DNA from: Hymenobacter volaticus
Lineage (GTDB): Bacteria; Bacteroidota; Bacteroidia; Cytophagales; Hymenobacteraceae
Length of the DNA stretch: 64,000 bases
Direction: 5' to 3'
Assembly (NCBI RefSeq): GCF_022921055.1
Contig: NZ_CP095061.1
Location: 1,961,501-2,025,500, forward strand
Part shown: positions 9,657 to 19,403 of the stretch, in pieces
How the letters are laid out: every line of letters starts with the position of its first letter
How positions within the stretch are numbered: position 1 is the stretch's first letter
Notes under the pieces: model-generated
Database searches by the model: none
What the model saw: the letters and a program-made list of their open reading frames with translations, nothing else
What the model was told of the DNA's origin: nothing
Made by a program: the position numbers and the translations under genes

Positions 9657-9690
9657 AAAAAAGCCGGCCCTAGTTAGGGTCGGCTTTTTT
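9657..9690. terminator. Bidirectional rho-independent terminator
   Basis: AAAAAAGCCG and CCCT pair with AGGG and CGGCTTTTTT around an AGTT loop. It lies between the convergent T9SS protein gene and hemL and can stop both. Confidence 0.85.
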
Positions 9691-9742
9691 GCTATACACT
9701 ATTAGGAAAATAAGAGCCTCTCTACCGAAGCCGAAACTGGTG

Positions 9743-11070
9743 CTACAGCCCGTGCGCCTCGCGCATAGATTCGCGGCAGGCGGTGAGGTACACCTCTACC
9801 AAGTCATCAGTAATGGCGGTGCTCACAAACAGCGCTTCGTACTGAGCCGGCGCCAGATAGATGCCACGCTGCAGCATGGCGCGGAAGTAGCGGCCAAACG
9901 CCTCGGTATCGGAGTGTTTGGCGTCGGCTAGGTTGTTGACGGGCTTATCAGTGAAGAACACGCTGAACATCGAGCCGACTTGATTTACCGTGTAGTTCAG
10001 GCCAAGCTCGGCGGCAATCTGACGAGTACCATCGGCGAGGCGGGTGGTAATGCGATTTAGCTCGTCGTAAAGCTCGGGATGCTGCTGCAAGTATGTGAGC
10101 TGCGCAATGCCGGCGGCGGTGGCAATAGGGTTGCCGGAGAGCGTACCGGCCTGATACACCTTGCCCGCGGGAGCCACGTTGTCCATGATGTCCTGCCGGC
10201 CGCCGTAAGCGCCTACCGGCATGCCGCCCCCAATGATTTTGCCGAGCGTAGTCATGTCGGGGGTGATGCCGTAGAGCTCTTGCGCGCCACCTGCAGCGAG
10301 GCGGAAGCCCGTCATCACTTCATCGAAAATAAGCACAATGCCGTGCTGCGTGCACAAGTCGCGCAGGCCTTGTAAGTAGCCTTGCTGCGGCTCTACTAAG
10401 CCCATGTTGCCCACTACCGGCTCTAAAATCAAAGCGGCTACCTGTCCTTCATTTGCGGCAATGATTTGCTCAACGGCCGCTAGGTCGTTGTAGGGTACTG
10501 TAAGGGTATCCTTGGCTACTCCTTCCGTCACACCTGGCGAATCGGGAGTGCCGAGGGTGAGAGCCCCGGAGCCAGCCGCAATCAGAAACGAGTCGCCGTG
10601 GCCGTGGTAGCAACCCTCGAACTTGATGATCTTGTTGCGCCCCGTGTAGCCCCGCGCCACCCGAATAGCCGACATCGTGGCCTCGGTGCCGGAGTTTACT
10701 AGCCGCACCTTCTCGATGCTGGGCACCATTTGCTTAATGAGCTCAGCCATTTCCACCTCGCGTCGCGTGGGCGCCCCAAACGAGAGGGAAGCCGGAATGG
10801 CCGCCTGCACAGCGTCCAGCACCACGTCGGGCGCGTGCCCCAGAATCATAGGCCCCAGGAATTGATGAAATCCAGGTACTTATTGCCGTCGACATCCGTC
10901 AGCCAAGCTCCTTTGGCTGACTGCATGAACACGGGGTGGCCACCCACGGCGCGGAAGGCCCGCACCGGCGAGTTGACCCCGCCAGGAATATGGTTTTTGG
11001 CGCGCTCGAAAAGGTCTGCACTAGTTTGCAGAGCGAGTTCGGGAGTGGTAGTAGGCGAGGAAAGTTGCAT
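9743..11070 (-). CDS. hemL: Glutamate-1-semialdehyde 2,1-aminomutase, apparent frameshift
   Basis: HemL converts glutamate-1-semialdehyde to 5-aminolevulinate in the C5 route of haem synthesis, using PLP. The N-terminal piece (11070-10846) ends [12 protein letters not shown] and the C-terminal piece starts [10 protein letters not shown] at 10849. HemL proteins read SWGPMILGH across this point. One added base in the short G/C run at 10851-10856 restores it exactly, giving 442 residues. The PLP lysine block [17 protein letters not shown] lies in the second piece, with [11 protein letters not shown] before it. As written the two frames overlap as ATGA. Because this step is normally essential and eight similar breaks occur in this window, I read it as a sequence error. 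The gene ends at the shared terminator with the T9SS protein gene. Confidence 0.9.
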
Positions 11071-11142
11071 AGCAGAAAAGTAGCGCGAAGCTCCAGCTTC
11101 ACGTATCGTTGAACGCGTATTCGTGACGATAAAACAAACCAG

Positions 11143-11166
11143 GGCGCGAAACTGGAGCTTCGCGCC
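11143..11166 (-). terminator. Hairpin terminator after the ligand-binding protein gene
   Basis: GGCGCGAA (11143-11150) pairs with TTCGCGCC (11159-11166). Read on the minus strand it is followed by the T-rich CTGGTTTGTTTT. The 3' half also matches, in inverted orientation over 14 bases, the sequence at 11083-11096 in front of hemL. Confidence 0.6.
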
Positions 11167-11180
11167 TCCATTAGTACAAC

Positions 11181-13184
11181 CTATCGGATGCCCACTGGGT
11201 TCAGTACTTCCAGCTCCAAACGCTCTAATTTGGTGAGCGGCACGTACTGATTGTCGTGGGCTCCGCCGGGGTAGCCGATGCCTTGAAATACGGCGCCCGA
11301 TACCGGCCCGGCGTTGGTCAATTGCTGCTGAAACGCTGCCCCGTTGAGGTGCAGCTGGGAGCCGAAGTAGTATAGCAGCTCGAAGCCCGTAAAGGCAAAT
11401 ACAGATGGCGGCAGGTTCTGGCGTTGCAAATACATTTGCCGGAAACGCTGCACCCCAAAACTGGTGGGGTCAATATACTTCGGATGCACAAAGTACACGT
11501 CGCGCGCATCGAGCTGGCCTAAACCAATGCGGTTGTTGTCGAGCCAGGAAGCATAGGTGAGCAAGGGCGGCCGGGCGTCCTGCGTCTTCAGCGTATTGAG
11601 CGTGTAAGGTCCGATTTTCTTCGCGTCGGAGGCCACTACTAAGTGGCCCACATTTTTCAAATCGAGGCCTGCAAAGCCCGTAATCAACGACTCTTCGGCG
11701 TTGGAATTGACGCGGCGCAACTCCACTACCCGGCCACCAAGAGCTTCATATGCCTGCTTGTAAGCTAGTCCGAAAGCGGCTTCGTCCCGGGTGTCTTCGT
11801 ACAGCACCACGGCCGTGCGGGCTCCACCCAAACGGTTGTAGGCAAACTGCGCTGCCTGTCGGGCTTGCGTAGCCGTGCTGGGCTCGAACAAGTAATGCCA
11901 CGAGTTGTCGAGCACCAAATCACCGTCCTGAGAAAGCGGATTCACGCATACAATCTGCTTCTGCTGCGCATAGCGGGCCAAAATCTTACTACCCGACTTA
12001 TACACGGGGCCAATAATAAGGTCCATGCTCGCCAGCTCCGGCAAGGCCAGCACTTGTTTGAGTTGCAGCGTATCAGCGCCGGTATCGTAGGCGAAAAGCT
12101 GGACCGGATGGCCCTCGCGCTGCAAGGAGTCTTGCGCGAGGCGCAGACCAGCGTAGAGGTCGGTTACAAATTGGTTTTTGCGGCGCGTTTCCCAGCTCGG
12201 GTCGTCGAACTGGAAGGGGAGGAGCACACCTATGTTGTATAAGCTCTTCTTGAGGGCGCGCGGGCGGGGGGTATAGCGGCTGCGGTCCAGCGCGAACTGC
12301 GTAATAAGCTGGTCGAGTTGGGGTTTGTCGGCATCCGTAAACCAGCCGCCGTTGGCGAGCTTATCGGCGTAGGCACGGCCCAGGGCTATTTCCTGCGGAT
12401 GGGTTTTCAGCAGGTTCTGGAAAGTAGGCTTGTCTTTTACGCGGGGCAAATACATAGCCTTCATATTCTCGCGCTCCTGCACTAGCTTGTCGGCCGGGAG
12501 CTGGGCCAGCACTTTCAGTGCATTGTCGAAGTCGTTTTGCTCGAACGACACTTGCCCTTGCAAAAACAGCGCCTCGGGCATGCCAGGCCACTGCGCGTAC
12601 TCACTGCGCAACAGATTGAGCATCTGCTCGGCCTCGGCCCATTTCTTGGCTCGGCTAGCGGCCACGGCGTAGAGGTAGGCAGCTTCGGGAGCTTGCTTGA
12701 ATTGGTTGCCCGGGGCCGCAGCAGGCTCCAACTCGGTCATGGCCAAGTCGTAGCGAGTCTGGCCAAGGAGGGTTTTACCGTTTTTGTAGCGAGTGTTCAG
12801 GTCCGCAGAACCTAGGTTGGCCGGCAAAGGCGGACCAGTAGGTTTGGGAGGTGTACTAACAACCGCTTTGGGGGTAACAGCAGTGCTTTGGGTAGCAGTA
12901 GTGGGCTTGCTAGTAGGAGATGACGCCGGTTTGGTAGTGGAAGTAGAACTCGTAGTAGCTGGTTTGCTAGAAGTGGACGTAGCAGATTTACCGGCGGCTG
13001 CTGGCGCGGCAGGTTTGCTGGTCGACGGGGTAACTGATTTACTGGTAGCTGGAACAGCAGGCTTGCTCGTAGCCGATGGGCGCGTGGCTGCCGGCTTGGG
13101 GGTCGTTTGTTGGGCTTGATTGGGCAACGTTAGTGCCAAGCAGCTACCCAAAGCAGCAAGTCGCACAAAAGAAAAAAACGGCAT
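11181..13184 (-). CDS. Periplasmic ligand-binding protein with TPR-like region and long Ser/Thr/Pro stalk
   Basis: The 667-residue protein has a signal peptide (about 1-24). A low-complexity stalk of repeated TSKPA-like units (about 26-115) follows, then a helical TPR-like region (about 125-290). A type I periplasmic-binding fold follows (about 315-650), with [38 protein letters not shown] and [21 protein letters not shown]. This layout recalls LppC/LpoA-type penicillin-binding-protein activators and ABC-type amino-acid-binding proteins (Peripla_BP_6). No transporter genes lie beside it, so a structural or cell-wall role is at least as likely as transport. Its ligand is unknown. A TACATTTG promoter element sits at 13247-13254 upstream and a terminator follows. 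Confidence 0.75.
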   Translation of the reverse strand: MPFFSFVRLAALGSCLALTLPNQAQQTTPKPAATRPSATSKPAVPATSKSVTPSTSKPAAPAAAGKSATSTSSKPATTSSTSTTKPASSPTSKPTTATQSTAVTPKAVVSTPPKPTGPPLPANLGSADLNTRYKNGKTLLGQTRYDLAMTELEPAAAPGNQFKQAPEAAYLYAVAASRAKKWAEAEQMLNLLRSEYAQWPGMPEALFLQGQVSFEQNDFDNALKVLAQLPADKLVQERENMKAMYLPRVKDKPTFQNLLKTHPQEIALGRAYADKLANGGWFTDADKPQLDQLITQFALDRSRYTPRPRALKKSLYNIGVLLPFQFDDPSWETRRKNQFVTDLYAGLRLAQDSLQREGHPVQLFAYDTGADTLQLKQVLALPELASMDLIIGPVYKSGSKILARYAQQKQIVCVNPLSQDGDLVLDNSWHYLFEPSTATQARQAAQFAYNRLGGARTAVVLYEDTRDEAAFGLAYKQAYEALGGRVVELRRVNSNAEESLITGFAGLDLKNVGHLVVASDAKKIGPYTLNTLKTQDARPPLLTYASWLDNNRIGLGQLDARDVYFVHPKYIDPTSFGVQRFRQMYLQRQNLPPSVFAFTGFELLYYFGSQLHLNGAAFQQQLTNAGPVSGAVFQGIGYPGGAHDNQYVPLTKLERLELEVLNPVGIR

Positions 13185-13246
13185 AAGCCAGAAACCAGAA
13201 AGTGAGGCGTAATTAAAGGCAAACCGCAGTATCGCAGTTTGCTGGT

Positions 13247-13254
13247 CAAATGTA
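13247..13254 (-). promoter_or_regulatory. -7 promoter element (TACATTTG) of the ligand-binding protein gene
   Basis: Read on the minus strand the site is TACATTTG, matching TAnnTTTG, about 62 bases before the start at 13184. Confidence 0.5.
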
Positions 13255-13302
13255 CGAAGGAAGCTTGGGGAAGATATACGCGGTAAAGCACAGCTACGAG
13301 CT

Positions 13303-13321
13303 ATGATAGTATTGCTATCAT
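13303..13321. promoter_or_regulatory. 19-bp palindrome, candidate TetR operator 1
   Basis: ATGATAGTATTGCTATCAT has perfect 7-base arms. It matches the 19-base palindrome at 13568-13586 in arm sequence and length, and both lie in the divergent region upstream of the TetR gene. Confidence 0.55.
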
Positions 13322-13494
13322 CTAAGTTGGAACTAGTCCTTTACCGCTTTTGGTGAGAGACGAGCTTATCACACTGCAATTCACTTAAAGTGTTGCCGGA
13401 AACTGCAGATGCTGAGCTTATACTGATAGTTGAATTTAATGCCGAATTAAGCTCCATTTAATGTTTTTTTAAGTCCGCGTGCTTCCTGCTGAAA

Positions 13495-13502
13495 TACCTT
13501 TG
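13495..13502 (+). promoter_or_regulatory. -7 promoter element (TACCTTTG) upstream of the TetR gene
   Basis: TACCTTTG matches TAnnTTTG and would give a leader of about 105 bases that contains the 13568-13586 palindrome. No exact TTG -33 element is seen. Confidence 0.45.
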
Positions 13503-13567
13503 TATCCAAGAACAGCACATCTATACGGCTGCTCTTTCTGCTGCAAACTGATGCCTAACTGCACCTG

Positions 13568-13586
13568 ATGATAGTAATACTATCAT
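13568..13586. promoter_or_regulatory. 19-bp palindrome, candidate TetR operator 2
   Basis: ATGATAGTAATACTATCAT has 9-base perfect arms around one central base. It ends 28 bases before the regulator's start codon, a usual place for autoregulation by a TetR-family repressor. Confidence 0.6.
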
Positions 13587-13614
13587 ATATGATATAAAAG
13601 CTTTGTTGCCCACT

Positions 13615-14307
13615 ATGGAATCCAATCCACCTGTAAGTCCTCATTTGCGAATCGAGTTGAACGAGCGACTGTACTTGCGCGATCCGCAGGATACAGACCT
13701 CGGACGTCGGTTGATGGCCGAAGGCGTGAAGCTGATTGATGAAATTGGGTTCGAGCAGTTCACTTTCAAGCGGTTGGCGCAGCGCATCGAATCTACGGAG
13801 GCGTCGCTATACCGGTACTTCGAAAACAAGCACCGGCTGCTCGTGTATCTGGTGTCGTGGTATTGGGTGTGGCTGAGCTACCAGATGCGCTTTCACACGC
13901 ACAATGTGCCTAGTCCGACCGAGCGGCTGCGGTTAATGCTCCGTATCCTGACACGCGGCCACCGTACCGATGCAGTGCCCACCCAGATTGATGGGGCGGC
14001 GCTGTACCGTATTGTGGTAAACGAGGCCTCAAAATCCTACCTCACCAAAGATGTAGACGAAGACAACCAGGCTGGCTTGTTTCGGGAATATAAACGGTTA
14101 GCGGCGACTATAGCCGCCGTGGTTAGCGAAATCAATCCCACTTATCCGTATCCGCACATGCTGGTAAGTACCCTACTTGAAACTGCGCGCAAGCAACTGT
14201 ATTTCGCGCAGCATCTGCCTTCCCTCACCGACTTGGCCGAGCAGAAAACGGCCGAAGAAACGGTTTATTCTTTTCTGGAAAATCTAGTGTTCAAGGCTTT
14301 GTCGTAA
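13615..14307 (+). CDS. TetR/AcrR-family transcriptional regulator
   Basis: The protein has about 230 residues. The N-terminal helix-turn-helix region (about residues 25-75) reads AEGVKLIDEIGFEQFTFKRL then STEASLYRYFENKHRLLVYL, the classical TetR pattern with a recognition helix ending in YRYFENKHRL. The rest is a helical ligand or dimer domain without a recognisable family. The ATG at 13615 is preferred over a TTG four codons upstream. It is followed by the ABC-HlyD-TolC exporter genes on the same strand, so it probably represses them, itself, or both. Two matching palindromes lie upstream at 13303 and 13568. The ligand is unknown. Confidence 0.85.
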   Translation: MESNPPVSPHLRIELNERLYLRDPQDTDLGRRLMAEGVKLIDEIGFEQFTFKRLAQRIESTEASLYRYFENKHRLLVYLVSWYWVWLSYQMRFHTHNVPSPTERLRLMLRILTRGHRTDAVPTQIDGAALYRIVVNEASKSYLTKDVDEDNQAGLFREYKRLAATIAAVVSEINPTYPYPHMLVSTLLETARKQLYFAQHLPSLTDLAEQKTAEETVYSFLENLVFKALS

Positions 14308-14464
14308 GCGAAAGAGTCTCCTTTTTCAAGAAGCTGCCGAATCTGTTGCCAACTGCGCCCTTCAGGGCTGCCGGTGAACTGCTGTGCTCTCACCGCTCAG
14401 AAATATACAGCGCCCGTCACTGCCAGCACGCCCCCAACCCGCTTTACTCAAGAACCCTTCTTAT

Positions 14465-16195
14465 ATGGTCGATACCCATCCTTCTGCTCTCACGCCAGTA
14501 CAGCGTCTTTTCCGCTTACTCGGAGCCGAGCGGCGCGACATTACCTATTTATATGTGTATGCGGCTCTCACCGGGCTGATCAGTTTGTCGTTGCCGCTGG
14601 GTGTGCAGTCGGTTATTGGGTTTGTGAGCAGCGGCGACGTTAGCACTTCCTTGGTAGTACTCATTGCGTTTATTGTGGTGGGCACGCTGCTGGTTGGGGC
14701 CCTTCAGGTGATGCAAGTGTATTTGGTGGAATTCATTCAGCAGCGCCTATTTGCCCGCGTCAGCTTTGACTTTGCGGTGCGCTTGCCACGGGTGCGCACC
14801 GAGTCGTTGAACGGCGAGTACCTGCCGGAACTAATGAACCGCTTGCTCGACACGCCGACTTTACAAAAAGGCCTTTCCACGCTGCTGATCGAGTTTTCGG
14901 CGGCGGCAGTACAGTTGTTGTTCGGGTTGCTGCTGCTTTCGTTCTACCATCCCATCTTCATAGCGTTCGGCTTGCTGCTGGTGGCCTTACTGGCCCTCAT
15001 GATCCGCTTTACGGGTCCCAAAGGCCTGAGCACCAGCCTTACCGAGTCGAAGTACAAATATCGGGTGGTGGCTTGGCTCGAAGATGTAGCTCGCACTGTG
15101 CACACCTTCCGGCACCCACCGCGCCAGCAGTTGGCCCTCGACCGTACCGACAGCTTGGTGGAAGGGTATTTGGCCGCCCGCAAAAGTCATTTCAGTGTGC
15201 TGCTAACGCAGTATTGGGGGTTTGTAGCCTTCAAAACGCTTATTACGGCAGCGTTGCTCATTATCGGCTGCTGGCTACTGATTAGTCGCCAAATCAATAT
15301 CGGGCAATTTGTGGCCTCCGAAATCGTCATCATTCTCACTATTTCGGCCATCGAAAAAGTACTGCTGAAGCTTGATGTAGTGTATGACGCGCTGACCTCG
15401 CTCGACAAAATCGGGCACGTGCTCGACCTGCCGATGATAGCTGGCCACGTGGGGGCGGCCCTGCCATTGCCCGCCACGTGGCAGGGCTTGCGCGTGGAAG
15501 TGCGCCATCTAACCTACCACTATCCTGGTAGCACCCGGCAGACGGTGCAGGACTTGTCGTTGGAACTGGCGCCGGGCGAGCATGTGGGCTTAGCTGGCTT
15601 CGATGGCTCCGGCAAAACCACCTTGTTGCGTATTCTGGCGGGTTTGTTGGAAGGCTACATGGGCGTGGTAGCGTATGATGCCTTGGCCATGCAAGACATT
15701 TCGCCGGCCGACCTCGGGCAGCACGTCGGCGATAATATCTCCCACCAGAACTTGTTTGAGGGTACGCTGCTCGAAAACCTTACCCTCAGCCAAGCCGGCA
15801 TCCAGCCCGATGATGTGGCCTGGGCGCTGGAGCTAGTGGGCTTGCGCGACGATATTTACGCCCGCCCGTTGGGTTTGAATACGCCCCTGGGCATTGGTTC
15901 GCCCCTAGCCGACAGCACCCGCCAGAAACTGCTACTGGCCCGGGCGTTGGTGCGCCGCCCCCGCCTGTTGTTGCTCGACAACTTCCTGCCCGGCGTAGAG
16001 CCGGCCGAGCGCCTGCGCATTCTGCAACGAGTGCTGGCGCCCGAGCATAACTGGACCGTGCTGTTGGCTTCCAACGATGCGCGTGTACTGGCCCTGTGTC
16101 CTCGCTTAGCCTTACTCCGCGACGGTCGTCTGCTCGCCGACGGCTCCTACACCGACTTGAGCCGCCGCCCCGAAGTGCAAGAACTACTTGCTTGA
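14465..16195 (+). CDS. ABC exporter (fused membrane and ATP-binding domains) with unusual ATPase motifs
   Basis: The 576-residue protein joins a six-helix exporter membrane domain (about 1-310) to a nucleotide-binding domain (about 345-575). It is the inner-membrane part of a type I-like secretion or export system with the HlyD and TolC proteins encoded next. No N-terminal peptidase domain is present. The Walker A motif GFDGSGKTT is intact. Where the signature LSGGQ is expected the protein has LADSTRQ. The Walker B end reads LLLLDN, lacking the catalytic glutamate, and the H-loop position is ASND rather than a histidine. I recall similar departures in related Bacteroidota exporters, so this may be a family trait and not decay. 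The ATG at 14465 starts MVDTHPSALTP. The cargo is not encoded nearby. Confidence 0.82.
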   Translation: MVDTHPSALTPVQRLFRLLGAERRDITYLYVYAALTGLISLSLPLGVQSVIGFVSSGDVSTSLVVLIAFIVVGTLLVGALQVMQVYLVEFIQQRLFARVSFDFAVRLPRVRTESLNGEYLPELMNRLLDTPTLQKGLSTLLIEFSAAAVQLLFGLLLLSFYHPIFIAFGLLLVALLALMIRFTGPKGLSTSLTESKYKYRVVAWLEDVARTVHTFRHPPRQQLALDRTDSLVEGYLAARKSHFSVLLTQYWGFVAFKTLITAALLIIGCWLLISRQINIGQFVASEIVIILTISAIEKVLLKLDVVYDALTSLDKIGHVLDLPMIAGHVGAALPLPATWQGLRVEVRHLTYHYPGSTRQTVQDLSLELAPGEHVGLAGFDGSGKTTLLRILAGLLEGYMGVVAYDALAMQDISPADLGQHVGDNISHQNLFEGTLLENLTLSQAGIQPDDVAWALELVGLRDDIYARPLGLNTPLGIGSPLADSTRQKLLLARALVRRPRLLLLDNFLPGVEPAERLRILQRVLAPEHNWTVLLASNDARVLALCPRLALLRDGRLLADGSYTDLSRRPEVQELLA

Positions 16196-16288
16196 TAGAT
16201 TAAACGAGAGGTCCTAAACCTCATAACTCAATCGAGCTGGCGCACACCGAAAGTACCGTTTCACTCCATCCTTAATTCTCACAATTCC

Positions 16289-17692
16289 ATGCCTTTTGCC
16301 GAACATCCGCTTAATGAAACCAACCCGACGGGGGCGAGTTTTCGCGCGTTCCGGCACGTGCAAACGCCGCGGGCAGGCCGTATGCTGGCGCGCTGGTTCT
16401 CGGGGCTCGGGCTCTTAGTGCTAGTAGCTGGGTTTATGCCCTGGACGCAGAACATTCGCTCCACCGGAACCCTCACCACACTACGTCCCCAAGACCGTCC
16501 TCAAACCGTACCGAGCACCATTGGCGGGCGCATCGACCGTTGGCAGGTACGCGAAGGCCAACGAGTGCGCAAGGGCGATACGCTAGTGGTTATCACCGAA
16601 ATCAAAGACAAGTACTTCGACCCTGAATTACTGGCGCGCACCCAAGAGCAACTGGAAGCTAAAATTGCCTCGCTGCAGGAAAACCGGGCCAAGGGGTCAG
16701 CCCTCAGCACGCAGCAAGTAGCGTTGCGCAGTGGCCTGCGCGTGAGTCTTGACAAAGCAAGCAACAAAGTAGAGCAAACGCGCCTCAAGGTGAACTCCGA
16801 TGAAGCCGAGTTACGGGCCGCCAACAACGATTTTGATATTGCGCGCCAGCAGCTCGAACGGCAGGAGGCGCTCTACAAGCAAGGCCTAAAGTCGTTGACC
16901 GAGCTGGAACAGCGGCGCCTGAAGTTTCAGGAAAGCACGGCTAAGCGGCAGGCTGTAGAAAACAAGTTAGGAGCCAGCCGGCAGGAATTGGTGAATGCCC
17001 AACTAGAATTAGTTTCGTTGTCGGCTGAGTATCAAGATAAATTAGCCAAATCGGAGTCAGACCGCCGTTCGGTAACCGCCTATCAGTTTGATACGGAAGG
17101 GCAGATTGCCAAAATGCGCAACGAATTAGCCAACCTGCGTATTCGCTCGGGCTTCTACCATATTCAAGCCCCGCAAGACGGCTACGTGGTGCGCGCCCTC
17201 AAAACTGGCCTCGGCGACATCGTAAAAGAAGGCGAGCCCATCGTAACGGTGATGCCCAATACCCCACAGCTGGCCGCCGAACTCTACGTACGCCCCATGG
17301 ACATTCCGCTGCTGAGCGTAGGCCGCCGGGTGCGTTTGCAATTCGATGGCTGGCCCGCGCTGGTCTTCAGTGGGTGGCCGGGCACCAGCTTCGGTACCTT
17401 CGGTGGGGTGGTGGCGGTTATAGATAATATTGATTCGCAAGGGCAGTACCGCGTACTCGTCACGCCCGATCCGCAACAGGAACCGTGGCCCAACCTCCTG
17501 CGCGTAGGTTCGGGCGTCTATGGTTGGGCTTTGCTGGATGATGTGCCGATTTGGTACGAATTGTGGCGGCAACTCAATGGCTTCCCGCCCAACTTTGTAG
17601 GCAAGCCCGCTACCACTTACGCGGCCAAGTCCGACAAGAAAGCTGACAAGGCCACTGCTGACACTGAAGCTGGGGAGGAGGAAGTTAAATGA
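16289..17692 (+). CDS. HlyD-family membrane fusion (periplasmic adaptor) protein
   Basis: The 467-residue protein spans the periplasm between the ABC exporter and the outer-membrane TolC channel. It has one membrane anchor near residues 33-50 (WFSGLGLLVLVAGFMPW). A biotinyl-lipoyl half (GGRIDRWQVREGQRVRKGDTL) follows, then a long coiled-coil hairpin (about 110-280, rich in E, Q, K and L). The second lipoyl half is GFYHIQAPQDGYVVRALKTG and a beta-barrel region comes after it. The C-terminal tail is lysine, alanine and glutamate-rich. The stop overlaps the tolC start by four bases (ATGA), so the two are translationally coupled. Confidence 0.88.
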   Translation: MPFAEHPLNETNPTGASFRAFRHVQTPRAGRMLARWFSGLGLLVLVAGFMPWTQNIRSTGTLTTLRPQDRPQTVPSTIGGRIDRWQVREGQRVRKGDTLVVITEIKDKYFDPELLARTQEQLEAKIASLQENRAKGSALSTQQVALRSGLRVSLDKASNKVEQTRLKVNSDEAELRAANNDFDIARQQLERQEALYKQGLKSLTELEQRRLKFQESTAKRQAVENKLGASRQELVNAQLELVSLSAEYQDKLAKSESDRRSVTAYQFDTEGQIAKMRNELANLRIRSGFYHIQAPQDGYVVRALKTGLGDIVKEGEPIVTVMPNTPQLAAELYVRPMDIPLLSVGRRVRLQFDGWPALVFSGWPGTSFGTFGGVVAVIDNIDSQGQYRVLVTPDPQQEPWPNLLRVGSGVYGWALLDDVPIWYELWRQLNGFPPNFVGKPATTYAAKSDKKADKATADTEAGEEEVK

Positions 17693-19203
17693 GTGTACTA
17701 CGTGCTATTGGGGTGGCAGTACTTGCCAGCACCCTCGGGTTGTGGGCACCAAAAACTATGGGGCAGACCCTTCGGCAGCCCCCCGTCTTGGCGCCTAACG
17801 CCGAATCGACGGTGCGGACCGTCCAGCCGGTGGATCTGCCGGATACAAGCAAGGTATTCAGCCTCGCTGACCTGTTGACTTACGTAACGCTGCGCCACCC
17901 GGTAGCCCGCCAGGCAGGGCTGCAACCCGAGCGCGCCCGCCAGGAGGTACGTTACGCTCGTGGCCTTTTCGATCCGGCGGCGAGCAGCAAGTACTACGGC
18001 AAGACCTTTGGCGGCAAAGAGTATTTTCATGATTGGGACACGCAGTTGCGCGTGCCCCTCTGGTTTGGGGCCGACGTAAAAGCCGGCTACGAACGGGGAG
18101 TTGGCCCCTATGTCAATCCCGAGAATACTACGCCATTGGCCGGACTGAGCTACATAGGATTGTCCGTACCTATAGCCCAGGGCCTGCTCATGGACGAGCG
18201 CCGGGCGGCTGTGCGACAGGCGCAAGCCCTACAGGGTTTAGCCGAAGCCGAGCGGCGCAGCGCCCTCAACAAACTAGTGTTACAAGCCGCCAAAGACTAC
18301 TGGGACTGGAGCCTGAACTATCAGCGGCTAACGTTGCTGCGCCGCAATACCACCTTAGCCGATGTGCGCTTCCGGGCGGTGCGGGAGCGGGTGCGGCAAG
18401 GCGACTTAGCCGCTATCGACTCAGTAGAGGCCCTAACGGAGCTGCAAAACCGTCAAGCCACACTAGTGCAAGCCCAAGTGCAGTGGCAAAACGCTACGCT
18501 CTTGCTCAGCAACTATCTCTGGGACGAGCAACAACAACCACGGGAGCTGCCCGCACAGGTGCGCCCCCAACTTCTGCCTACCCCCGCCGCCTGGCGCCCC
18601 CTACTGCCCGATTCGGTGGCCGCCCTGGCCGAGCTGGCGCTGCAAATTCATCCGGAGCTACAAAAAAGCCGCGCCAAGCTAAGCCAGCTAAGCGTAGAGC
18701 GTCGTCTGCTTTCCAATAAGCTGCTGCCCAAGCTCAACCTCGACTACAACTTGTTGCAAGCCGGCCAGCCTTTCAGCCCTGAAGGTGGTGCCCGCTTCAG
18801 CGGCAGTTATTTTCAGAACAATTACAAGCTTGGCGTGAGCTTCGCTTATCCGCTGTTGCTGCGTCAGGAGCGCGCAAAACTGCAGCTCAACCGCCTCAAG
18901 CTGCGCGAAACCGAGTTGGATCTACAGCAAGACAGCCGCGAAATTCAGACTGGCGTGCGCACCGTAGCCAATGACTGGGAGGCCTTGCGCGAGCAGCTAC
19001 GTCTGCAAGAGCAGGTGGTGCAAAACGCAGAACGTTTGCGCAACGGCGAGCAAATTCGATTTGAGAACGGGGAAAGCTCGGTGTTTCTGCTCAACTCGCG
19101 CGAAGCGACGCTAGTTACTGCCCGCGTAAAGCTAGCCGAGCTGCAAGCCAAATATGCCCAAACCCAAGCTACGTTGCGCTGGGCCGCCGGTGGAGTGGAA
19201 TAA
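17689..19203 (+). CDS. TolC-family outer-membrane efflux protein
   Basis: The 504-residue protein has a signal peptide (about 1-25, ending APKTMGQ) and the two-fold repeated helical architecture of TolC channels. The first repeat has FSLADLLTYVTLRHPVARQAGLQPERARQ in short stretches. The second has ALAELALQIHPELQKSRAKL and ends with RVKLAELQAKYAQTQATL. It should form the outer-membrane exit duct for the ABC-HlyD exporter whose genes precede it. It overlaps hlyD by four bases. No terminator is evident after it. Confidence 0.88.
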   Translation: MSVLRAIGVAVLASTLGLWAPKTMGQTLRQPPVLAPNAESTVRTVQPVDLPDTSKVFSLADLLTYVTLRHPVARQAGLQPERARQEVRYARGLFDPAASSKYYGKTFGGKEYFHDWDTQLRVPLWFGADVKAGYERGVGPYVNPENTTPLAGLSYIGLSVPIAQGLLMDERRAAVRQAQALQGLAEAERRSALNKLVLQAAKDYWDWSLNYQRLTLLRRNTTLADVRFRAVRERVRQGDLAAIDSVEALTELQNRQATLVQAQVQWQNATLLLSNYLWDEQQQPRELPAQVRPQLLPTPAAWRPLLPDSVAALAELALQIHPELQKSRAKLSQLSVERRLLSNKLLPKLNLDYNLLQAGQPFSPEGGARFSGSYFQNNYKLGVSFAYPLLLRQERAKLQLNRLKLRETELDLQQDSREIQTGVRTVANDWEALREQLRLQEQVVQNAERLRNGEQIRFENGESSVFLLNSREATLVTARVKLAELQAKYAQTQATLRWAAGGVE

Positions 19204-19403
19204 GATGGGGCGTCAGCTTTTTGTTGCTCAGTGGTACAAGCCGGAACCAAGGCTACGTGGTGCAGTGGGAACGAGGCTCCAACAGACTGATAAGGCATGG
19301 TTGAGGCTAGGCTTTAGCATTTACTCGTGCTGCAACGGAACGTAAATGTTCTTCGTTGTTTATGTAGAAGAGAATGATTCTGCATATAAAATAGCATGGA
19401 CTT

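Noticed and set aside
10846..10852. ATGA stop-start overlap in hemL (and in tolC at 41423) as programmed -1 frameshifting or translational coupling of two subunits
   Set aside because: No slippery heptamer with a downstream structure is seen. HemL is a single-chain enzyme, and the same type of one-base loss occurs in seven other unrelated genes here.
12790..13110. Repeated TSKPA-like DNA as a possible repeat array or CRISPR
   Set aside because: The repeats are in frame, irregular and encode a Ser/Thr/Pro/Lys stalk of a secreted protein. There are no unique spacers.
14384..14464. Longer N-terminus of the ABC exporter from 14384
   Set aside because: The added 27 residues are proline and arginine-rich without likeness to the family. 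ATG 14465 begins a normal N-terminus.
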